A DNA stretch of 20,399 bases, from assembly GCA_049684915.1 (NCBI GenBank), contig JBAVGO010000107.1, forward strand, positions 1-20,399, given 5' to 3'. Position 1 is the stretch's first letter. Each line of letters begins with the position of its first letter. This document shows positions 13,918-20,399 of this stretch, one piece after another. This DNA comes from GWB2-37-7 sp049684915. GTDB lineage: Bacteria > Bacillota > Clostridia > Lutisporales > Lutisporaceae. The notes below the pieces were generated by a model, which saw only the letters and a program-made list of their open reading frames with translations, did not search any database and had not been told where the DNA came from. The translations under genes and the position numbers were made by a program.

Positions 13918-15984
13918 ATGACAAATTCAAAAATAGCTAATAGATTGATTTCTGAAAAATCCCCTTACCTATTGCAACATGCTTATAACCCTGTGCAATG
14001 GTATCCTTGGGGACAGGAAGCCTTTGATAAGGCAAGGCAGGAAGATAAACCTGTTTTTCTATCTATTGGCTATAGCTGACATTTGCTTTTGAGAACTTGT
14101 CATTGGTGTCATGTGATGGAACGAGAATCCTTTGAGGATGATGAGGTTGCAGAGCTGTTAAATGAGCATTTTATTGCTATAAAGGTAGACAGAGAGGAGC
14201 GTCCGGATATAGACCATATATATATGAGTGTATGTCAAGCACTTACGGGACAAGGAGGGTGGCCTCTTACAATCTTTATGACTCCTGAGCGTAAGCCCTT
14301 CTATGCGGGTACATATTTTCCTAAGAAGTCAAGAGGAGGCTATTCTGGAATAATTGAGATTTTGGAGCATGTAAACAAAACATGGAAAAGTGAAAAAAAC
14401 ATATTGGAAGAGTCTTCAGATAAGATAATGGAGCATATGGAAAAGGAATTCGGTTCTAATGATGAAGGAAAGATAACAGAAGAAGCAGTAGAAAATGCAT
14501 TTAAAAGCTTTGCCAGAAGCTTTGATAAGGCTTATGGTGGTTTTGGTACTGCTCCTAAATTTCCTACACCTCATAATTTGATGTACCTACTAAGATATTG
14601 GAAACAGTCGGGCAATGAAAATGCCCTTGATATGGTGGAGAAAACTCTGGAGGCTATGTATAGAGGTGGTATGTATGATCATATAGGCTTTGGTTTCTCT
14701 AGGTATTCTACAGACAGGAAATGGCTGATACCACATTTTGAAAAAATGCTATATGATAATGCACTGTTAGCTTTTGCATATCTGGAGACCTATCAGGCTA
14801 CAGAAAAGCAAGAGTATAGGTTGGTGGCAGAGCAAATATTTGAGTATGTGCTAAGGGATATGACTTCTACTGAAGGTGGCTTCTACTCTGCTGAGGATGC
14901 AGATTCAGAGGGAGTGGAGGGTAAGTTCTACAGTTGGTCTACTGATGAAGTTGCAGAAATTCTCGGGGATAAGGGTGCAAAGGAGTTTAACAGCTATTAC
15001 GATATTACTGCTAAAGGTAATTTTGAAGGTGAGAGTATCCCAAATTTAATAGAGAACAGAATGCACTTTGATGAACTGGTGAGGATACCGTTTAATGATA
15101 TGCGGCAGAAGCTTTTTTTACACAGAGAAAAAAGAATACACCCATATAAGGATGATAAGATACTTACTGCGTGGAATGGTCTTATGATAGCTGCCTTAGC
15201 CTATGGAGCAAGAATATTGGGTAATGAGAGGTACAGACAGGCGGCAGAAAAGGCAGTAAGTTTTATACAGAGCAAGCTTTTACGGAAAGATGGCAGACTG
15301 CTGGCAAGATATAGAGATGGAGATGCTGCATATGAGGGATACCTAGATGATTATGCATTTTTGGTATGGGGCTTAATCGAGCTGTATCAAGCTGGTTTTG
15401 CTCCACAATACTTGAGGTTGGCGGTTAACTTAACTGATGATATGATAAGATATTTTGGCGATGAGAAGGGCAATGGCTTCTTCATTTATGGTAATGACAG
15501 CGAGCAGTTAATTGCAAGACCTAAGGAGATTTATGATGGTGCAATGCCTTCGGGCAACTCGGTAGCAGCTCTAAACTTATTGAGGTTAGGCAGGCTTACG
15601 GGGAGAACTGAATTTGAAGTGGAGGCAGACCGCCAATTTTCTGCCTTTGCAGAAAAGGTGAGCACGTACTCAATGGGGCATACATATTTGCTGATGACAG
15701 TAATGTTTGCTAATGCAAGGGGCAGTGAAATTGTAATTGTAGGTGAAAGAGACAATAGCCAAACACATAGCTTGCTTAATATTATAAATAAGAATTTCCT
15801 GCCATACTCAGTAGTGGTAGTAAAGGATACAGCAAGTGACAATGATTTGAAGGAGTTGGCTCCTTATACCGAAGGACAGGAAATGATTGATTACAAAGCA
15901 ACAGCTTATATATGTGAGAATTTTGCCTGTAGAGCTCCGATTACTGATATTAATGAGCTGGAGAGGGTTATAGGAGCAAATTAA
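13918..15984 (+). pseudogene. yyaL: Thioredoxin-domain (YyaL/SSP411, DUF255) gene broken by 18-nt insert
   Basis: From ATG at 13918 (GGTGG upstream) the frame encodes MTNSKIANRLISEKSPYLLQ and on to KPVFLSIGYS, then TGA at 14077. The same frame resumes with TCHWCHVMERESFEDDEVAE and runs to TAA at 15984. The family reads GYSTCHWCHVM without a gap, so bases 14077-14094 (tgacatttgcttttgaga) are an in-frame insert. With it removed the protein would be 682 residues, the normal length of this family: an N-terminal thioredoxin fold with CHWC, then an (alpha/alpha)6 glycosidase-like domain (PHFEKMLYDNALLAFAYLE, ILTAWNGLMIAAL). Function in bacteria is unknown. No other lesion was found in 630 codons, so the damage is recent or the reads are tolerated. 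TTG at 14083 has no ribosome site, so the downstream part is unlikely to be made alone. Confidence 0.85.
14077..14094 (+). other. 18-nt insert carrying an in-frame TGA
   Basis: The insert separates Ser (AGC) from Thr (ACT) of the conserved GYS-TCHWC motif. It keeps the frame but adds stop-HLLLR. It shows no target-site duplication. Its sequence and flanks tatagc and cttgtcattg are both found, at the same spacing of 18 nt plus one base, at 5304-5344. Confidence 0.75.
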
Positions 15985-15989
15985 TATTG

Positions 15990-16048
15990 AAGGGAGTATC
16001 GCTCTCTACTTAAAGTAGTTTTGCGACGCTCCCTTGTTTGTTTTCTGT
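15990..16048 (+). terminator. Terminator after the yyaL-type gene
   Basis: AAGGGAG (15990-15996) pairs with CTCCCTT (16029-16035), extended by CGC/GCG after a small internal loop, and encloses a second hairpin CTACT/AGTAG. A T-rich tail (gtttgtttt) follows. It lies 6 nt after the stop codon. Confidence 0.75.
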
Positions 16049-16139
16049 TTACGCAACAACTTTTTTATTTTGTTATAATAAAATGCTTTATTAATATTGC
16101 CTAAAACATATTTGTATGAGTACTTTGAAAATAGTATTA

Positions 16140-17243
16140 TTAAATTATAAATTTACCATTTTTATAAAAAAGTTCATCATCTGCATATAGTTCGCCACCT
16201 TTTTTCATATCACAAACCATATCCCAATGAATAGATGATATGATTTTCCCTCCACACATTGGAAGGCTTGATCCTAATGCAATATGAATAGTTCCACCTA
16301 TTTTTTCATCGAAGGAAATATTTTTTGTAAATTTATTAATATTATAATTAGTTGCAATAGCAAATTCACCAGCATACCTTGCTCCATCATCAATATCCAG
16401 CATTGCTTCAAGATAATCTTGCCCTTTATTCGCTTTGCATTTAATTACCTTTCCATTTTCAAATGTTATATCAACATCTGAAACCTCTCTTCCCATAAAG
16501 ACTGCTGGGAAACTGAACTTGATATGTCCATTAAGTGAGTTTTCAATAGGAGAGGTGAATATCTCACCGTCTGGCAAGTTCAGTTTTCCGTCACAATTAA
16601 TCCATTTTCGTCCTTTAACAGACAAACTTAAGTGTGTATCTTCAGATTGTATTGTAATATTAGATTTTTGAGATAAATAATCAATTAACTTATTTTGCTT
16701 TTCATGCATATGCTTCCATTTCTTTATATAATCATTTTGACTTACAAAACATGCATTAAAAAACATATCCTCATATTCAGTTAGAGACATATCTGCATCC
16801 ATAGCTGCAGCGTTTGATGGGAAGATTGTACCACACCATTTTAAAGAGTAATTAGATAATCTATCTAAGTATGTCTTTTGTACAGTTTTCATTGCCTTAC
16901 CCCTAATTTGTTTTTTGTGAGAATCAATATTTGTCAAAGATCTACTGTTACCTTGACATCTTATTGAAAGGTAAGCATCAATTGTATTCATCAAAAGGAT
17001 AGTAGCTGGATTAACAAACTGCATCTGCTCATCATTACCATATTTGTAGAATAATTCTTCCATTCCATCAATTTCAGTCTTCAATATTGGATATGCTCCT
17101 TTGATTAGAGCTTCTTTATATACTTCTTTTATTAAAGGCTCTGCAATTGTATTTCCACTGATGAGAAAAATATCTCCCTTATTTAAATCCAAACTATAAT
17201 TTACTATTAGTTTTGCCAGATTTGATACCCTTAAATCAACCAC
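16140..17243 (-). CDS. M29-family metallo-aminopeptidase
   Basis: The 367-residue protein matches the M29 (AmpS/AmpT/PepS) aminopeptidases, cytoplasmic dimetal enzymes that remove N-terminal residues from peptides. The expected metal ligands are present: E227 in NLPDGEIFTSP, E293 in AGEFAIATNYNIN, H320 in GTIHIALGSS, and H339 with D341 in SSIHWDMVCDM. The N-terminal domain starts VDLRVSNLAKLIVNYSLDLNKG. It is slightly short of the usual ~410 residues, mainly in the N-terminal half. The start is GTG at 17243, six bases after AGGAGG. It lies on the same strand 87 nt after the MFS exporter, so it may belong to the peptide-maturation locus, where an aminopeptidase could trim a leader, or may be an unrelated general peptidase. 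Confidence 0.9.
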   Translation of the reverse strand: MVDLRVSNLAKLIVNYSLDLNKGDIFLISGNTIAEPLIKEVYKEALIKGAYPILKTEIDGMEELFYKYGNDEQMQFVNPATILLMNTIDAYLSIRCQGNSRSLTNIDSHKKQIRGKAMKTVQKTYLDRLSNYSLKWCGTIFPSNAAAMDADMSLTEYEDMFFNACFVSQNDYIKKWKHMHEKQNKLIDYLSQKSNITIQSEDTHLSLSVKGRKWINCDGKLNLPDGEIFTSPIENSLNGHIKFSFPAVFMGREVSDVDITFENGKVIKCKANKGQDYLEAMLDIDDGARYAGEFAIATNYNINKFTKNISFDEKIGGTIHIALGSSLPMCGGKIISSIHWDMVCDMKKGGELYADDELFYKNGKFII

Positions 17244-17330
17244 AGTATACCTCCTGTATAAATAGTATGATGTTATTTAAAACATGCTTATGCTTTAAGT
17301 CGATATTATAAACATATTGGTGAGTATTGA

Positions 17331-18542
17331 TTATACAATTGAGCTTGTTTGATCTTTAGTATTAGTAAGGTTAGGTGCTATACTTCTTACTAATACTAAT
17401 ATCAATATCAAAGCTATCGAAGAAGTTAACGAAACAATAAGAGTTCCATTCTGTAAGTCAGATAAATATCCAAACACTGGTGCCCAAATAATAATACCAA
17501 TGTTCTTAAACATAGAAACAAAGGATAGGGTTGTAGCTCTTACAGATGAGTCTATGTTTTTATTTAATATTGAAGATATCATAGGACCTCTAAGATAATT
17601 CAATATGAATATTGGCAACCATAGCAAAGCCAATATATATCCATTAGATATAAATGGTACAATTAGTATTAATAAAGCTAGCAGTAATTTTATAATATTT
17701 AAAAATGCAATCTCCCCTTTTACTATGTTTTCAAATATGTTATATTTCTTCAAGCAATAAGATGCAAGTATAAATATTATAGAAGTATATATACCATTAA
17801 GTAACACTGGGAAACCACATTTTTTCAAAAAAATCAGATTAAAATTAAAATATGTACCTGTAATCCAATACACGAATACAGATTCGAATGTATACAACTT
17901 TAGCTTACTATTCTTCAGTAAAAGTTTTCCACTCTCACTTATTATTCTAAAATATTTTTTTCTTTTATTCGATTGTGAGATTTCATCATACGGCTCATGA
18001 AGTAGGAATGAAATAATAACCGAAATTAGTGAGGCTAAAACAGTAAATACTAGTGTCCAATTAAAACCAATAAGCCAATATAAAAATGTGCCAATGATTC
18101 CACTTATGGCTAAAGCTTTAAACTTATAACTATTAAAATTAGCATTTGTGCTCTTATATTCTTCTTCCTTTCCATATTGTTTTAAGTGGTCATAAATAAA
18201 AGATTCTAGAGTTCCTGAATTAAAACTTACTCCAATAGCTAAAAACAACTGATAAATAATAAAAGTGAAAAAATTATGTGCAAATATTAATGATATCCAT
18301 CCAAAACAATAAGCGATACTAGCTATAATTATAGTAGTCTTGCGACCAAAAGTATCCGAGAATGCTCCAGAAGGGATTTCAAACAAGAAAATTAGTGCTG
18401 TATAAATCGACTGAAGCAGAAGGATTTGATAATTGTTCAAGCCTAGCTTAATATACATAGGTGTAATAAAACTCAATATGAAAAATAAATTTGAGAAAAA
18501 GGATAAATAATAAATTTTCTGAATATCAGTATGTTTTTTCAT
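17331..18542 (-). CDS. MFS transporter, probable peptide or drug exporter
   Basis: The 403-residue protein has about twelve hydrophobic spans and the major facilitator motif A, GAFSDTFGRKTT (59-70), between spans 2 and 3. A basic central loop (NKRKKYFRIISESGKLLLKN) separates the halves. There is no ATP-binding domain. Its ATG (18542) has AGGAGG at ideal spacing. The gene overlaps the 3' end of the radical SAM gene by 17 nt, so translation is probably coupled. MFS proteins of this type commonly export antibiotics or small natural products. Next to two radical SAM/SPASM genes, the likely role is export of, or self-protection against, the modified peptide product, which is inference from context. 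Confidence 0.88.
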   Translation of the reverse strand: MKKHTDIQKIYYLSFFSNLFFILSFITPMYIKLGLNNYQILLLQSIYTALIFLFEIPSGAFSDTFGRKTTIIIASIAYCFGWISLIFAHNFFTFIIYQLFLAIGVSFNSGTLESFIYDHLKQYGKEEEYKSTNANFNSYKFKALAISGIIGTFLYWLIGFNWTLVFTVLASLISVIISFLLHEPYDEISQSNKRKKYFRIISESGKLLLKNSKLKLYTFESVFVYWITGTYFNFNLIFLKKCGFPVLLNGIYTSIIFILASYCLKKYNIFENIVKGEIAFLNIIKLLLALLILIVPFISNGYILALLWLPIFILNYLRGPMISSILNKNIDSSVRATTLSFVSMFKNIGIIIWAPVFGYLSDLQNGTLIVSLTSSIALILILVLVRSIAPNLTNTKDQTSSIV

Positions 18543-19857
18543 GTTTATCCTCCTGCTCGTTTTTATCCAAATAAACTGGGAGTAGTTCTTCTGCTAGTCT
18601 ATTGAGATATTGTTTCTCGCATTTCTTAACATCCCAACTGCCAGTTTCTACATATGCTTCAAATCTACAACCACCAGCACAGGCCGGATAAAAATTGCAA
18701 TTAATGCATTCGTTATCTTCATACGCCTTGCCCTTTATATACGAAAATGGATATATTGTTTTATTATCAGCATCAGATACATTACCTATAATACACTCTT
18801 CCATGCCTATTACTGATGCACATGGATAAATATATCCTAAGGTATCAATCACAAAATAGTTATTTCGACTAAATTTACATATGCCATCAGGTATCCCTAT
18901 TGCATTTTTTTGTGTTATACCTCTTCTTTTGGCATCAAGAGCAACCTTTTTCAGTAACTTTACTCTATCATCAATATTTTGGTCTACATTAGAATATTTA
19001 TCAAAGTGCTCATTACTATGAACAGATATTTTACATGGAACACAGTTAATAATTACATTGCTAATAATGTTATTCCTTTTCAAATCATCCAAAAACTTAT
19101 AATATTCATTATAGTTCTGCTTATCAAGAACAGTACTAATAGAAAGCTCTATTGAAGGAAATTTATCATGAATATTCTTCAAATTTGTCAGGATTTTATT
19201 ATATGTCCCGTTTCCAGATTTATCGGGTCTTCTTATATCGTTAATATCTATATATCCATCTATTGATACTGAGTATTTTACTAAGCCATTTTTAACTAGT
19301 TCTTCGAAAATCAAAATATCAAGCAGTATTCCATTTGTAACTAATGAGTATTCTGTGTTAACATACATTTCCTTCATTTGATTGAATTTGTTCATGAGTC
19401 TAAACATAGAAGTCTTATTGAGTAAGGGTTCTCCTCCATAAAAACTAATTGAAATATTTTTATATCCAAATGAATCTATTTGCTTTTTAGCCCATTTAAC
19501 TAAATCATCCTCAATAAGTTCCGTAAGATATGAGTTTTTTTTATCCTGACCCTGATAACAATAAACACACTTTAGATTGCACGCTTCAGTTGTCATAACC
19601 TTAAGGAAAAGTGTATCTCTTGAATTTCTTATCTCTGAAAGATATTCATCAACAAGCTTAGAATCGTCTTCAACTAGAATTTCTTTTTGTATTAAAGTAT
19701 CAATAATTCTAGTGTCTATTAAGTCTAGCTTCATTTCCTTCAATCTAGAATAGAGTTTGGCTGATAATTTAACAATTTCTTTTGATTTATTACTATAAAT
19801 ATAAACAAGATTTTCATCATTCTTTATATAAGTATATATATATTTTGATAACTGCAC
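18526..19857 (-). CDS. Radical SAM/SPASM peptide-maturase-type enzyme
   Basis: The 443-residue enzyme carries the radical SAM cluster motif EACNLKCVYC (C93, C97, C100), the GGEP SAM-binding motif (141-144) and a C-terminal SPASM domain with Cys at 327, 346, 355, 384, 387, 393, 397 and 413. Such enzymes use a [4Fe-4S] cluster with SAM, plus auxiliary clusters, to modify peptides or proteins, e.g. sactipeptide thioether bonds, or act as anaerobic sulfatase-type maturases. The first ~80 residues (KYIYTYIKNDENLVYIYSNK) precede the radical domain and could be a peptide-recognition (RRE-like) domain, which cannot be settled by eye. The start is GTG at 19857 with GGGGG upstream. It is followed by an overlapping MFS gene and preceded by another SPASM gene, an arrangement typical of RiPP clusters. 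Confidence 0.9.
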   Translation of the reverse strand: MQLSKYIYTYIKNDENLVYIYSNKSKEIVKLSAKLYSRLKEMKLDLIDTRIIDTLIQKEILVEDDSKLVDEYLSEIRNSRDTLFLKVMTTEACNLKCVYCYQGQDKKNSYLTELIEDDLVKWAKKQIDSFGYKNISISFYGGEPLLNKTSMFRLMNKFNQMKEMYVNTEYSLVTNGILLDILIFEELVKNGLVKYSVSIDGYIDINDIRRPDKSGNGTYNKILTNLKNIHDKFPSIELSISTVLDKQNYNEYYKFLDDLKRNNIISNVIINCVPCKISVHSNEHFDKYSNVDQNIDDRVKLLKKVALDAKRRGITQKNAIGIPDGICKFSRNNYFVIDTLGYIYPCASVIGMEECIIGNVSDADNKTIYPFSYIKGKAYEDNECINCNFYPACAGGCRFEAYVETGSWDVKKCEKQYLNRLAEELLPVYLDKNEQEDKHEKTY

Positions 19858-19965
19858 TGCAATTCCCCCTTTTAAAGATTAACTATCTAATTTATCACAT
19901 AGATTTCATATTTGATTTGGATTATAGTTACTAAACTATTTTATGTTACAAAGATCCCAATACAT

Positions 19966-20399
19966 TTATAACTTCATTTGTCTACATAAAATAGAATGTT
20001 TAGATAAACTACCAGTAGTTGCATATGTAATAGCTCTACACCAATAACTACATACTTGTCCACAATCGCTACATCCCGTAGTGTCTGTACTAATATTCCT
20101 AAGACTATTCATAGCCTCAGAATTCCATATTTGTTTTAGTGAATCCTTAAATATGTTTCCACAATACATCTTACTATTCTCTTTAAAGAGAGGACAAGGA
20201 TAGCTTTCACCATTATTATCTATATACATTCTAGTGAACGCTGCCTCACATAGCTTAGACCTTCTGCCAAGCATATCTTGTTGATAATCACTCTTTACAA
20301 ATGGATTAAATATAGAAATTTTGTTTTTATATTTAATTTGCAAATCATCTAGCTCTTTTTTTGCTTTTGGAAGAATGTTCAAAATATATTCGTTATAAT
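19966..20399 (-). CDS. SPASM-domain radical SAM protein, N-terminus outside window
   Basis: The frame is open to the right edge, so the N-terminal part with the radical SAM CxxxCxxC motif, if present, lies beyond the window. The visible 143 residues hold a full SPASM-type Cys set. Counting from the TTG at 20382 these are C45 (SKLCEAAF), C63 (YPCPLF), C74 (YCGN), C104, C107, C111 and C115 (GCSDCGQVCSYWCR) and C133. The phrase IDNNGESYPCPLF is typical of the auxiliary-cluster domain that follows the SAM barrel. The TTG is not the true start. It lies 108 nt upstream of the second SPASM enzyme on the same strand; that gap contains no credible precursor-peptide gene. The paired enzymes may modify one substrate in two steps, but this is inference. 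Confidence 0.82.
   Translation of the reverse strand, partial: YNEYILNILPKAKKELDDLQIKYKNKISIFNPFVKSDYQQDMLGRRSKLCEAAFTRMYIDNNGESYPCPLFKENSKMYCGNIFKDSLKQIWNSEAMNSLRNISTDTTGCSDCGQVCSYWCRAITYATTGSLSKHSILCRQMKL

Noticed and set aside
13918..14076. Separate short gene encoding only the N-terminus of YyaL
   Set aside because: The downstream frame continues the family sequence directly and has no own ribosome site, so it is one interrupted gene.
14077..14079. TGA in the yyaL gene as a selenocysteine codon
   Set aside because: Family members have no residue at this place, the TGA lies inside an extra 18-nt segment, and I see no convincing SECIS-type hairpin just downstream.
14077..14094. Programmed ribosomal bypassing of the 18-nt insert
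   Set aside because: Take-off and landing codons would have to match, but AGC before and AGA or ACT after the gap do not, and no helper hairpin is evident.

Overview
The window is AT-rich DNA of a low-GC, Gram-positive, probably spore-forming Clostridia-type bacterium. This rests on strong AGGAGG-like ribosome sites, frequent TTG and GTG starts, an S-layer-homology (SLH) surface protein, a DUF2935 protein (a family seen mainly in clostridia) and a NiCo riboswitch. No tRNA, rRNA, CRISPR array or intact transposase was seen. Most of it is chromosomal housekeeping and accessory sequence with several decayed or inserted pieces.

Layout from left to right. (1) 1-1795 is the 3' part of a large surface protein (Fn3-like, Big2-like and three SLH repeats) with its terminator, followed by an unlisted 30-residue membrane peptide on the minus strand (1876-1968) and a DUF421 membrane protein. 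(2) 2835-4031 is a YcaQ/AlkZ-like DNA glycosylase gene on the minus strand. (3) 4211-5238 is a NiCo riboswitch with its terminator, followed by the cation diffusion facilitator it should control, i.e. inducible Ni/Co efflux. (4) 5356-7410 is a minus-strand operon of an Lrp/AsnC regulator and 1-pyrroline-5-carboxylate dehydrogenase, with a long palindrome over its promoter. (5) 7655-8581 is a DUF2935 gene, convergent with a coupled pair of small beta-rich proteins (8649-9483). (6) 9679-10901 is an aminoglycoside-phosphotransferase-like gene behind a promoter, a 13-codon leader ORF and a mutually exclusive antiterminator/terminator, which looks like translational attenuation. (7) 10926-13736 is a decayed helix-turn-helix gene and then a row of small proteins, one WapI-immunity-like and one DUF6557-like, that reads as an orphan immunity array. 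(8) 13918-15984 is a yyaL-type thioredoxin-domain gene interrupted by an in-frame 18-nt insert with a TGA. (9) 16140-20399 is a minus-strand series of an edge-truncated SPASM protein, a full radical SAM/SPASM enzyme, an overlapping MFS exporter and an M29 aminopeptidase. It resembles a ribosomally made, modified peptide (RiPP) maturation and export locus whose precursor is not in view.

The most unusual signal joins two distant places. The 18-nt insert in yyaL, together with both of its flanks, matches an intergenic stretch at 5304-5344 without gaps (32 of 41 identical). That stretch lies inside a roughly 110-bp intergenic element whose first 39 bp recur after the DUF2935 stop codon (8575-8613). 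This suggests a small dispersed repeat family, one member of which may have served as template for the insertion that breaks yyaL.
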